Assembly: GCA_016845065.1 (NCBI GenBank)
Contig: JAERTG010000175.1
Location: forward strand, 1 to 64,000
Length of the DNA: 64,000 nt
From: Fidelibacterota bacterium
Lineage (GTDB): Bacteria; Fidelibacterota; UBA8477; JABMPR01
Direction of reading: 5' to 3'
Shown here: piece by piece, positions 56,001-63,772 of the stretch
How the letters are laid out: every line of letters begins with the position of its first letter
Position numbering within the stretch: position 1 is the stretch's first letter
Position numbers and translations under genes: made by a program
Notes under the pieces: model-generated
What the model was told of the DNA's origin: nothing
Database searches by the model: none
The model's input: only the letters and a program-made list of their open reading frames with translations

Positions 56001-56624
56001 GATGCGATGAAGGCGGTGGGACAACAGAAACCTGATTTAATTACATTGGATCTCAGGATGCCGGATGAGGCTGGTGATGTATTCCTTGCTGCGCTAAGGG
56101 AAAATGATGAGTTTGCTGATATTCCAGTCGTTGTGGTGAGTATCGTAGCTCGTGAGAATAGAGGTAAACTACCTGGTGCAACTGATTTTGTGCAAAAGCC
56201 AGTGAATCAGCACGACCTGATTTGGGCGATTCGTAGAAACATTCAAAATGCACCATGTTGTGTTTTACTTGTTGAAGATGATCCAGATATGAGAAATCTA
56301 ATCTCTGAGTATCTATCTGACCTTCAACTTGAATTGAGAACTGCAGGGAATGGACAGGAAGCACTGGATATCCTTGAAGACTATGTACCAAATTTGATCC
56401 TTCTGGATTTGAAAATGCCGGAAATGGATGGATTGAAATTTCTTGAAGTGTTGGAGAACAGGACCAGTCATACGATGCCTCGAGTGATGATTATTACAGG
56501 GAAAAATCTGAGTCCCCAGGATGAACTCTTGATAAAAAATGATGGTATCGTTATTATCAAGAAGGATCAGGATTTTGAAAAAGAACTCCGGCACCAAATG
56601 CTGACTATATTTTTAGAAAAGTAA
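53055..56624 (+). CDS. Hybrid histidine kinase: 2 TM, PAS, GAF, PAS, PAS, HisKA, HATPase, REC, REC
   Basis: An 1189-aa sensor. Two N-terminal TM helices with little exterior sequence (~1-100), PAS from ~114, GAF from ~253 ('LYELSASSNLS...'), PAS from ~411 and ~544. HisKA has His700 in 'MSHELRTPLNSVIGFSN'. HATPase boxes are 'NLVSNAIKFTEEG', 'DTGIGIPE' and 'GGTGLGLAIS'. Two receivers follow, with Asp999 ('ITLDLRMP') and Asp1118 ('ILLDLKMPEMDG'). The first receiver shares an unusual 'VVVVSIVARENR...GATDFVQKPVN' switch region with the kinase at 24841, so the two are paralogous in their core. Multiple cytoplasmic sensors suggest intracellular or redox cues. Third gene of the operon; output probably passes to the GGEEF protein next to it. 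Confidence 0.92.
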   Translation: MLMLAELLFLFAALALLVFLVILGERFKLHVQRGWYIIISAFSLLFIGAGIEYFDSFTNSPLADSLNSPQIQIGVKYFASYAMGLLLLLVGLLLWAPTVVASREKYLIRIKNSERRYRLLTENASDMLAEHDIDGSFSFVTPASASIVGYQPDELIGRSIYEFVDPDQLEFIQKEHGRILESNDPIPVTYQFKHKDGYYIWLESSTRMYTPSQEEEPRILSISRDVSERIEFEENLKKLNSSLDEQQRRVRLLYELSASSNLSTEEQLEATLKAGVDNLGMDLGIISQIREDEYKVLHFFPESSGLKQGMIFDLGETYCSIALVAEDIVAIDEMKASEYASHPCYAAFNLESYIGVPIRVNGEPFGTLNFSRTEIRKTTFTDADHDFVRLMGQWVSRVLEQERATRELQRSEEKFRALVRSAVVGVITMDAYGIIESFNDSAEQIFGYKKDEVIGNNVTLLMGSPEADNHDGFLKRFRDGKGHNRVGESVEVVGRRKDGASVYLDLGINEVRTEGSHFLTGTFRDITEMKMAADDLANAHLQLKSVFNSATQIGIIATDLEGKITIFNPGAERMLGYSSEEIIGQVSDIFHLESEVKQRATELSKELGRPITGFDTYVALAKLGGFAEKEWTYVRKDGSQLTVDSAVTATRDTKGEITGFLGIALDITQRKHGEEALRLAKSVAEEANQTKSEFLTNMSHELRTPLNSVIGFSNIILRNTNSKLDEKEITYLERIQANGKHLLELINDILDLSKVEAGSMELEIVSLNVGDLIEDLIGQVESQVAQKPVTLVKELPKKIVDVQTDPGKLKQILLNLVSNAIKFTEEGDVTVKVETDLKTNRPIAISVSDTGIGIPEKRISHIFDEFEQVDSSTQRKYGGTGLGLAISKALCELMGYDLEVESEVDRGSTFKIDIPLKDPVAQVDESVRKNTRTSGRVSGAISDGSFKGKRILLVDDDPDSLTLLSHYLKNTGCELETAISTADAMKAVGQQKPDLITLDLRMPDEAGDVFLAALRENDEFADIPVVVVSIVARENRGKLPGATDFVQKPVNQHDLIWAIRRNIQNAPCCVLLVEDDPDMRNLISEYLSDLQLELRTAGNGQEALDILEDYVPNLILLDLKMPEMDGLKFLEVLENRTSHTMPRVMIITGKNLSPQDELLIKNDGIVIIKKDQDFEKELRHQMLTIFLEK

Positions 56625-56627
56625 AGC

Positions 56628-58157
56628 ATGGAAGAATTCCAAAAAGTATATCTGCAAAAGTTGGGCTCCAGGATTGAAGCGCTACGAGCTGCTGGAAAAG
56701 AACTCTCCCATAATTTTGAGGAGTCAGCCATATCTATTCGACGATTAGCTCATTCGCTTCGGGGATCTGGTGCCACCTATGGATTTCCCAAAATAAGTGA
56801 GCTTTCCGCAGTAGTGGAAGATGCTGAGGATGAGATGTTGGCAGAATCGTTGGTCAACCTGGTAGACCACCTCCAGGAGCTCTACGATACGACGCGGACA
56901 GATAGTGAACGAATTCTGGTGGTGGACGATTCAGACGAGATAAGGTTAATGTTAAGTGTCATCCTGCAAAAACAAGGCTATGACGTGACCACTGCCGAAA
57001 CCGCACAAGAGGGTATGGATAAATTAGCTGCTGAGTCATTTGATATCATGATTTTGGATTTGGTCCTGCCTGATATTGATGGCAGAAATTTTCTTATCAA
57101 GTTAAGAGAGGATCCGCGTACTGCTAGTTTACCGGTCCTCGTCCTCTCGGCCAAAAACAGTCCTCAAATTAAGGCTGAATGTTTTGCCTTGGGTGCTGAT
57201 GACTATTTCGAAAAACCTCTCGATCCAGCACTATTGACAACCCGGGTCGCTGTCACACTTCAGCGCAGTAGGAACATTGAAAACCAAACCCGCTTTGATC
57301 ACCTCACCAATCTCCTGAACAGGGCAGCCTTTTCTGAAAACTATGAATCTCAAAACAAGTTATCTCAGCGTGAAGATTCTCCATTCTGTCTGGCTATGAT
57401 TGACATCGACGAATTCAAAAAAATAAATGATGAACATGGACATTTGGTTGGAGATGAGGCACTTCGATATGTAGCATCTCAGATCAGGGAAAAACTGCGT
57501 CAATCAGACTATGTAGCTCGTTGGGGGGGAGAAGAGTTTGCTGTTCTGTTTCCTTCCACAATTGAAAATGAAGGAAAGGCAGCGCTGACCAAGGCGCTGA
57601 CTCACTTAAATCAATTCCCGCTTACCACAAAATCAGGAATATCCATTTCTATATCATTCTCGGGTGGAGTTTATCAAGTTGAAGCAGGTGAGGATATGGA
57701 GCAAGCACTTTCAAAGGCGGACGCATTGCTCTATCGAGCAAAAGCTGACGGCAGAAATTGTATTATGAGTTCAGGTGACGAAGTTGAAGTTAGACCGACT
57801 AGAATTCTTATGGCAGAAGATGACGATCTCACAGCAGAATTTATTCTTCACCGCTTACGTAAGGATGGATTTGAAATCGATCACTTCGATCGTGGAGATG
57901 CAGCGCTAGAGGCAGCCAGAAAATCGAAATATGATCTGGCCATATATGATGTGAAGATGCCCGGGATGGAAGGCTTCGAGCTACTCCAGAGGACTCGGGG
58001 AGACTCGTTGAACCAAACAACTCCAGTCATCATGCTAACCTCCATGGGAAGCGAACATGATATTTCCAGGGGTCTCAAACTGGGGGCAAATGACTATGTC
58101 TTGAAACCTTTTAGCCCCATGGAGTTACTCGCTAGAATCAGACGCCTGCTAAAATGA
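56628..58157 (+). CDS. Diguanylate cyclase with Hpt, REC, GGEEF and second REC domain
   Basis: Starts 3 nt after the hybrid kinase. Residues 1-90 form an Hpt-like helical domain with His42 in 'RRLAHSLRGSGATYG'. REC1 (~94-210) has Asp144 in 'IMILDLVLPD'. The GGDEF domain (~220-380) has the active-site GGEEF at 300-304 and a matching inhibitory I-site RxxD (Arg291-Asp294, 'RQSD'). REC2 (~393-509) has Asp in 'LAIYDVKMPGMEG' and ends the protein. Carrying both Hpt and REC lets it accept phosphate directly from the neighbouring kinase. It would make c-di-GMP from GTP with product feedback inhibition. An unusual order compared with PleD (REC-REC-GGDEF). Confidence 0.9.
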   Translation: MEEFQKVYLQKLGSRIEALRAAGKELSHNFEESAISIRRLAHSLRGSGATYGFPKISELSAVVEDAEDEMLAESLVNLVDHLQELYDTTRTDSERILVVDDSDEIRLMLSVILQKQGYDVTTAETAQEGMDKLAAESFDIMILDLVLPDIDGRNFLIKLREDPRTASLPVLVLSAKNSPQIKAECFALGADDYFEKPLDPALLTTRVAVTLQRSRNIENQTRFDHLTNLLNRAAFSENYESQNKLSQREDSPFCLAMIDIDEFKKINDEHGHLVGDEALRYVASQIREKLRQSDYVARWGGEEFAVLFPSTIENEGKAALTKALTHLNQFPLTTKSGISISISFSGGVYQVEAGEDMEQALSKADALLYRAKADGRNCIMSSGDEVEVRPTRILMAEDDDLTAEFILHRLRKDGFEIDHFDRGDAALEAARKSKYDLAIYDVKMPGMEGFELLQRTRGDSLNQTTPVIMLTSMGSEHDISRGLKLGANDYVLKPFSPMELLARIRRLLK

Positions 58158-58525
58158 GCTTTTCACTCCTAATCATTGATGATGATGAGGATATCCGCCT
58201 CATCCTTAGCTCAGTTCTTTCTTCAATTGATGGCCTGAACATTTTAGAAGCTGGCGATGGGGCAGTAGCCCAGGAAATTGAGCAGAATCAGAGAGTGGAT
58301 GGAATCATCCTGGATTATCAGTTGCCTGATATCAGTGGGGAAGAGCTACTGACAATTTTTAAAAATTCATTATCATCCCAGACCCCTGATATTGTCATGC
58401 TTTCAGCCAGAGATGATAAGGATCTCACCAGAAAGTGGCTTGATCTCGGTGCAAAAGCTGTCCTAAAGAAACCATTTAATCCCTTTGAACTTCTCACTCA
58501 GCTCAGGGTTCATTTTGAGTTCTGA
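58154..58525 (+). CDS. Single-domain response regulator (CheY-like), second
   Basis: A 123-aa receiver overlapping the cyclase gene by 4 nt. Acidic cluster 'IIDDDED', phospho-acceptor Asp54 ('GIILDYQLPDISG'), Ser in 'MLSARDD' and Lys in 'VLKKPFNPFELL'. No output domain. It lies immediately upstream of the HEAT and glycosyltransferase genes and overlaps the former's reading frame. Confidence 0.9.
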   Translation: MSFSLLIIDDDEDIRLILSSVLSSIDGLNILEAGDGAVAQEIEQNQRVDGIILDYQLPDISGEELLTIFKNSLSSQTPDIVMLSARDDKDLTRKWLDLGAKAVLKKPFNPFELLTQLRVHFEF

Positions 58526-59651
58526 TCATTTCTTTAAATATCTAAAACAAACGATCGCTTATATAAAAGCATGGGGTGACCAAATATTTTCCCATTTTGA
58601 GAAACTACCCCGCCTCGAAATGGCTCTCCAGATTCTCATACTGACAGTAGTCTTTCTATTTGTTCTCACCATTATAATCGCCATTGGTGTTGTCTTGCTA
58701 CGCATGAAAAACAATTTGGTAGCGAACAGATTTTCCCATCTGGAAAAAAGTTGGGAGGGTCAAATCATGCGAGTCCTGTCCAGTGACGATCCTGAAATCC
58801 CTGCAATGAATATCAAACGGAGGGATAGAATATTTTTTGTCCAATATCTTTATAGATTTGCCTCAAGATTAAGAGGACAGGAACTCCAGATCATCAAGGA
58901 TTTGGCACAGCCCTACCTAGCTATTATTGCCAAGAAGTTAAAACGTGGATATCCAGAACTGAGAGCCAGAAATATTAACATCCTCGCCACCTTGGGGTTT
59001 CCTGAATTTATTGATCCCATTATTGAAGCATTGGAAGAGGATTCTCCCATTGTAAAGATGGCTGCTGCAAGAATTCTCGCCCACGCAGATTACCCACAGC
59101 ATATAGATCTCATCCTTCCGGAACTTTCACATTTTGATGAATGGAGCATGAACTTTCTATCTTCCATGCTCTCAGAGATGGGACCTTCAATTGCCTCTCG
59201 TTTACGCCAGGAATTTCTCAACAGGGAAGCCTCTGTTCGAGTTCGTATCGCAGTTGCGGAAGCGCTACGACAAATAGGTGATTTAGCTGCTCCAGATTCA
59301 GCTGTTCAGGTTTTGGAAGCCGGAGATGACCCTGAACTTAGCGCGACTTGTTTAAAGATTCTTAGGGATATGGGTACCCCCAGACATAGACCATTATTGC
59401 TTGATCTGGTTGAATCGCCAGAAGAGATTATTCGCATTCATGCCCTCTCAGCACTTGGTTCCGTAGGAATAGAATCTGACGCTCCCATCATGTTAAAGGG
59501 TCTCGACGATCCCTCAAGTTGGGTGGCTCTACAGGCTGCCAGAGCACTGCATCAGATTAACAGCAATCAACTACTGGAAGAAATTGCCGCTTCAGATCAT
59601 TTTCGAGCTTCCATTGCTCAGCAGATTCTAACCGAGGTCCATGGCTTATGA
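58515..59651 (+). CDS. Membrane-anchored HEAT-repeat protein of the polysaccharide operon
   Basis: The ORF track starts at TTG 58485 inside the previous gene. The in-frame TTG at 58515, right at that gene's stop, is a reasonable coupled start, but the true start is uncertain. One TM helix ('ALQILILTVVFLFVLTIIIAIGVVLL', ~35-60) is followed by a cytoplasmic-looking stretch and about six HEAT/PBS-lyase-like repeats ('DPIIEALEEDSPIVKMAAARILAH', 'VRVRIAVAEALRQIG', 'EIIRIHALSALGSVG', 'SWVALQAARALHQI'). It ends with an ATGA overlap to the glycosyltransferase. HEAT proteins act as scaffolds; here it probably links the regulators to the synthase. Confidence 0.75.
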   Translation: MSSDHFFKYLKQTIAYIKAWGDQIFSHFEKLPRLEMALQILILTVVFLFVLTIIIAIGVVLLRMKNNLVANRFSHLEKSWEGQIMRVLSSDDPEIPAMNIKRRDRIFFVQYLYRFASRLRGQELQIIKDLAQPYLAIIAKKLKRGYPELRARNINILATLGFPEFIDPIIEALEEDSPIVKMAAARILAHADYPQHIDLILPELSHFDEWSMNFLSSMLSEMGPSIASRLRQEFLNREASVRVRIAVAEALRQIGDLAAPDSAVQVLEAGDDPELSATCLKILRDMGTPRHRPLLLDLVESPEEIIRIHALSALGSVGIESDAPIMLKGLDDPSSWVALQAARALHQINSNQLLEEIAASDHFRASIAQQILTEVHGL

Positions 59652-61084
59652 CCATCTTTGTTCGCCTACTGGAGATCTTGCTGGAGGGCTTCAATTATGT
59701 TGTTTTGGCCTACTTTCTTCTGCTGAATTTTTTCTACTTGTTAACCACGATTTTTGCGTTTTTCTCTTTGAGATCCTACGCACGCCGCATGGAGGCCGTA
59801 GATCTGCAAGCTCTTATGGCCAAAGCTGGCGTGCCTCCAGTAACCCTATTCGCGCCTGCCTACAATGAAGAGGCTACCTGTGTCGAATCCATTCGTGCCC
59901 TTTTAGCACTGAATTATCCAGAGTATGAAGTTTTGGTCATTAATGATGGTTCCAAGGATTCGACCATGGACCAGCTCATCAAAGCCTTCGAGTTGAAACC
60001 AGCCGCCCGATATCAGGTCGCTGATATTGAAGCCGCAGCTGTTCGAGGCATTTATCGGAGTGAGTATCAGCCCAATCTGTGGGTCATTGACAAGGAAAAT
60101 GGTGGCAAGGCGGATGCCTTAAATGTGGGAATAAACTATTGTCGGACTCCACTTTTTTGTGCTATGGATGCAGATAGTATCCTCGAGCGTGATGCTCTTA
60201 TCCGCATAGTGAGACCCTTTCTGGAGGATGCCCATACCGTAGCTGCAGGTGGAATTATTAGAATTGTAAATGATTGTACACTCCAGCGAGGAACTCTCAC
60301 TAAAATCAGATTGCCTAAAAACATATGGGCCAAATTTCAGGTTCTGGAGTACTTACGTGCATTTCTCTCCGGCCGAATGGGATGGAGTGCCTTAAACGCA
60401 ACTCTAATCATTTCTGGTGCTTTTGGGATGTTCAAACGTTCAGCTGTGGTAGCCGTTGGAGGCTATGCCCATGATACGGTGGGTGAAGACATGGAGCTGG
60501 TAGTTAAACTGCACCGCCATCACCTCGAACGGAAACTACCCTATACCATATCCTTTGTTCCAGATCCAGTCGCCTGGACGGAATGCCCTGAATCAACAAA
60601 AATTTTAGGACGTCAACGGGATCGCTGGCAAAGGGGACTTTTTGAAGTGCTCTCACGCCATAGAGTTATGCTGTTGAATCCAAAATATGGACGGATCGGA
60701 ATGTTCGCATTTCCATATTTTTATTTTCTGGAAATGTTAGGACCGGCCATAGAAATGCCTGGATACATCACTTTTCTCATCGCTGTGATATGGGGATCCA
60801 TATCTTACACGTATATGGCCGCCTTCTTTGTGGTAGCCTTCGTTTTTGGAGTTACACTTTCCTTGTTCTCCGTAGCATTAGAAGAACTAACATTTCGACG
60901 TTATCCAAGAACGCGGGATCTCTTCCAGCTTTTCTTTTTAGCAATCATTGAGAATTTTGGATATCGACAACTCACCATCTATTGGCGTATTCACGGATTC
61001 ATTTCTGCTCTAAGAAAAGTTGAAGGCTGGGGCAAGATGGAACGTAAAGGGTTTGCAACAACGCCAGAGGAAAGTTCTGAATGA
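59648..61084 (+). CDS. Processive GT2 glycosyltransferase (cellulose/hyaluronan-synthase-like)
   Basis: Two N-terminal TM helices (~10-42), then a GT-A catalytic domain: 'APAYNEE', Asp100 ('INDGSKDST'), DxD-type Asp174/Asp176 ('CAMDADS'), the general base in 'VGEDMEL' (Glu280-Asp281) and the QxxRW motif at 323-327 ('GRQRDRWQRG'). Three or more TM helices follow ('YITFLIAVIWG', 'YMAAFFVVAFVFGVTLSLFS'). This set is typical of membrane synthases that polymerise and extrude a polysaccharide from nucleotide sugars. No PilZ domain is present, so c-di-GMP control, if any, would act through another subunit. Overlaps both neighbours by 4 nt (ATGA), implying one complex with the HEAT protein and the 399-aa protein. 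Confidence 0.88.
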   Translation: MTIFVRLLEILLEGFNYVVLAYFLLLNFFYLLTTIFAFFSLRSYARRMEAVDLQALMAKAGVPPVTLFAPAYNEEATCVESIRALLALNYPEYEVLVINDGSKDSTMDQLIKAFELKPAARYQVADIEAAAVRGIYRSEYQPNLWVIDKENGGKADALNVGINYCRTPLFCAMDADSILERDALIRIVRPFLEDAHTVAAGGIIRIVNDCTLQRGTLTKIRLPKNIWAKFQVLEYLRAFLSGRMGWSALNATLIISGAFGMFKRSAVVAVGGYAHDTVGEDMELVVKLHRHHLERKLPYTISFVPDPVAWTECPESTKILGRQRDRWQRGLFEVLSRHRVMLLNPKYGRIGMFAFPYFYFLEMLGPAIEMPGYITFLIAVIWGSISYTYMAAFFVVAFVFGVTLSLFSVALEELTFRRYPRTRDLFQLFFLAIIENFGYRQLTIYWRIHGFISALRKVEGWGKMERKGFATTPEESSE

Positions 61085-62280
61085 CCAAAATAAATACTGA
61101 ACGAATTCTGCGTTTTATCACGAGACCGCTTGAGGTCGTGATTTTGCGCTATATCTTCATATTTATCTTTGCTGCTCCTGTATTCATGTATTTGTTGTGG
61201 GTTCTTACTCCCAAGCGTGAGCTTGATATCGTGATTGTAAACAAGTCGGTCACAGATGAAGCGAACATGGAGTTGCATTCCTTAAACTGGATCCTTAAAA
61301 ATGAACGTTTTGTTAGTGAAAATGGAGACTTCTATCGTCCAGATTCAGACTATTATGGATTCTATCCCCGTCTGGGTGGTGATTTTAGAGTACGTGATTT
61401 TCGTTCATATGATTCATTGGAAATAGCAAACCTAGTCCACAATTCTGATCTGTTGTACCTAACCGATTCCTATGGGGTTTATACCCATGATTATGGTGTG
61501 GACCTAGACAAGCCTAATCGTCTTCTGTATGGTGGTTTTAATCATAACGACCTAAATGTTCTTACCGAGTTCAGGAATCAGAACAAACTGATTCTCAGTG
61601 AGTTTTCTCTTTTTACTCCGCCTACGGGACGAAGCATGCGGGACTCGCTCCAGAGTTTACTGGGAGTCGATTGGTCAGGCTGGACAGGACGGTATTTCTT
61701 ATCACTTGATTCAAGTGCATATGATGAACTTCCACCCTGGGTGGTAAACCTTTACCACAAGAAATATGGGGAGGAGTGGCCCTTTACAGATTCTGGGGTG
61801 GTATTGGTGCGCTGGAATGACATCGTAATCCTTGAATATGGGACGCATCTGCTTGAGGAAGCCCCGATTATTAAAACGCAAACAGTAGCTGCTGAGGAGT
61901 ATGGACTACCTGCCACTATTCAATATCCATTTTGGTTTGATATTGTTTCATCCCCGGATCGTGACAATCAAATCATTTCCATTTATCATTTAGAGGTGAA
62001 CGAAAAGGGTGATTCGCTTCTCAGTCAACATAATATTCCCAAAATGTTTCCAGCCGTGCTCAAAGAGAGTAGCGGTGAGTATCCCTTTTATTATTTCGCT
62101 GGTGATTTTTCTGACAATCCAGTTACACCCTCAACCGCAATCTTTATGGGAATCGAGCGTTTCCATAAGTTTTTATACAACAAAAATGATGTGGAGGATC
62201 GTCGGCAATTCTTTTGGAGATATTACCGCCCGCTTATCTCAACTATCCTTAATAATGAAGTGAATCGGTTAAACCGCTAA
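61081..62280 (+). CDS. Unrecognised membrane-anchored protein, last gene of the polysaccharide operon
   Basis: A 399-aa protein starting in an ATGA overlap with the glycosyltransferase. One N-terminal TM helix ('YIFIFIFAAPVFMYLLWVL', ~24-43) places the rest outside the cytoplasm. The exterior part begins 'RELDIVIVNKSVTDEANMELHSLNWIL' and includes 'LVHNSDLLYLTDSYGVYTHDYGVD' and 'NKLILSEFSLFTPPTGRSMRDSLQSLLG'. That Rossmann-like alternation is reminiscent of DUF4350/glutamine-amidotransferase-like or deacetylase-like folds, but no catalytic motif can be asserted. Position in the operon argues for a role in polysaccharide export, modification or synthase assembly. Novelty is possible. Confidence 0.6.
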   Translation: MTKINTERILRFITRPLEVVILRYIFIFIFAAPVFMYLLWVLTPKRELDIVIVNKSVTDEANMELHSLNWILKNERFVSENGDFYRPDSDYYGFYPRLGGDFRVRDFRSYDSLEIANLVHNSDLLYLTDSYGVYTHDYGVDLDKPNRLLYGGFNHNDLNVLTEFRNQNKLILSEFSLFTPPTGRSMRDSLQSLLGVDWSGWTGRYFLSLDSSAYDELPPWVVNLYHKKYGEEWPFTDSGVVLVRWNDIVILEYGTHLLEEAPIIKTQTVAAEEYGLPATIQYPFWFDIVSSPDRDNQIISIYHLEVNEKGDSLLSQHNIPKMFPAVLKESSGEYPFYYFAGDFSDNPVTPSTAIFMGIERFHKFLYNKNDVEDRRQFFWRYYRPLISTILNNEVNRLNR

Positions 62281-62434
62281 TGCAAATAGTGATGAATTTC
62301 TTAATATGGAAACATTCCCAGCTAGTAGTGATGAATCTCTTCGAATAGCTTAGAATTCGATACCAGTCCACGTAATTAACACTAATTTACAGGGCCAAAA
62401 CAAATCACGATTCATCCATTTAGGAAAATATCCA

Positions 62435-63772
62435 ATGACTATCTTCCATCGTACGTCGCTATTCATTCTCCTCCTTCTAGTTTCTTCGCCAGTACAGGCC
62501 TGGGAATTACATACCCTTCTTGCTCAACCTGTTTTTTCATCTATGGAGGAAGTAGCCTATGCTGATGATGTCATTGTGACAAGCTTGGAGGAATTTCTCA
62601 TATTAGCTGAGCTTCATCTAGAGGAAACCCTTCAGAAGGAGGAAGTGTGGGCTAGAGAGCATTTGGAATTTTACGCACCTTTGCCGGACTCATTAGCTTT
62701 TCATGCCAACAATAACGAAAACACAGTCCGTCAGAGATTTGCAAAAGCAATTCGAATAAATCCCGAGTCTAAACTCATCTCATACTTTCAGCTGTTACCG
62801 GGTGCCGATGCTGGTGCATATCCATTGCTGGTTCCTGAAGATGTAACGCCGCTCAAGGAGAATGATGGTTTTTATAATGTCGTATTCGTCGAATTAACAC
62901 CTGGCGATAAAATTGACCCCCTCAGTGTCCTGGTTTCTGCCAACCATGAACCCGATTTGGGTATGGATATAGGGCTATATGCAAATAATGATACTGAATG
63001 GGGCAAAATGTACGGCATGGGTACCCAACCTTTTGGGGATGCAAAGCTTGAATATGGCTCCCAGGCTCCTTTTCATATGGGTCTTTATCACGAGGCAGTT
63101 CTGATCAATATGATTGCACCGTTTATCAGAAAATGTTATCCTGAATACAGAATTCATCTATACAAGACATTGTCTGAGCTAGCCTTTAGCCTGGGTCATG
63201 ACTACTGGGGATGGCGCTTTATGGGTTGGGGACTACACTATCTGGCTGATCTAGTTCAGCCATACCATGCACAAGCCCTGCCTGGAGTGGGAACCTTGAA
63301 GATGATATTGATGAATGTCATGGACTTGATGGGCAGTAGTGGTATGAAGGACAGGGCCATTAGGTTGGTCTCAAACAGGCACATGGCCATCGAACTTCTG
63401 GAAAGGCAACTCCTGGAGCGAGCATATTTGGAGAATGATTCAGGTTATCTACACTTTCAAACCCTGTCATCCAGTGGTACAGTTCCCCATTACATGGATA
63501 TGATACCTCGTGAAATTATTACTAAGAAATCACATTCCAGAGCGAAGAGACTAGATAAAATCATTGCTGAGAATTTCCCTGAGCAATTGGTTTCTGACCC
63601 CCAGTACCAGTTGGGGAAATTCCCTCAGAAAAATGAATTGATAGATGTACTTCAGAATTCCGAAAAGCCCGGAGCACTTGAAAATCTTGAGTTGGAACTC
63701 AATGATATCCTGACAGAGTTTTCCATTTATGGTCGTAGTTATGCGAGGAGCATTCTCTCAAAAAATTCCTGA
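62435..63772 (+). CDS. Secreted S1/P1 nuclease / zinc phospholipase C-like protein
   Basis: A signal peptide (MTIFHRTSLFILLLLVSSPVQA) would leave a mature N terminus beginning Trp-Glu-Leu-His; an N-terminal Trp followed by a His is the zinc-binding arrangement of the S1/P1 nuclease and PLC fold. Later motifs agree: 'SLGHDYWGWRFMGWGLHYLADLVQPYHA' contains His-x3-Asp and a further His. 'GLYHEAVLINMI' is an additional helix with His and Glu. The substrate (nucleic acid or phospholipid) cannot be told. It is separated from the polysaccharide operon by 154 nt and seems independent. Nothing is recognised in the 228 bp after it. Confidence 0.5.
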   Translation: MTIFHRTSLFILLLLVSSPVQAWELHTLLAQPVFSSMEEVAYADDVIVTSLEEFLILAELHLEETLQKEEVWAREHLEFYAPLPDSLAFHANNNENTVRQRFAKAIRINPESKLISYFQLLPGADAGAYPLLVPEDVTPLKENDGFYNVVFVELTPGDKIDPLSVLVSANHEPDLGMDIGLYANNDTEWGKMYGMGTQPFGDAKLEYGSQAPFHMGLYHEAVLINMIAPFIRKCYPEYRIHLYKTLSELAFSLGHDYWGWRFMGWGLHYLADLVQPYHAQALPGVGTLKMILMNVMDLMGSSGMKDRAIRLVSNRHMAIELLERQLLERAYLENDSGYLHFQTLSSSGTVPHYMDMIPREIITKKSHSRAKRLDKIIAENFPEQLVSDPQYQLGKFPQKNELIDVLQNSEKPGALENLELELNDILTEFSIYGRSYARSILSKNS

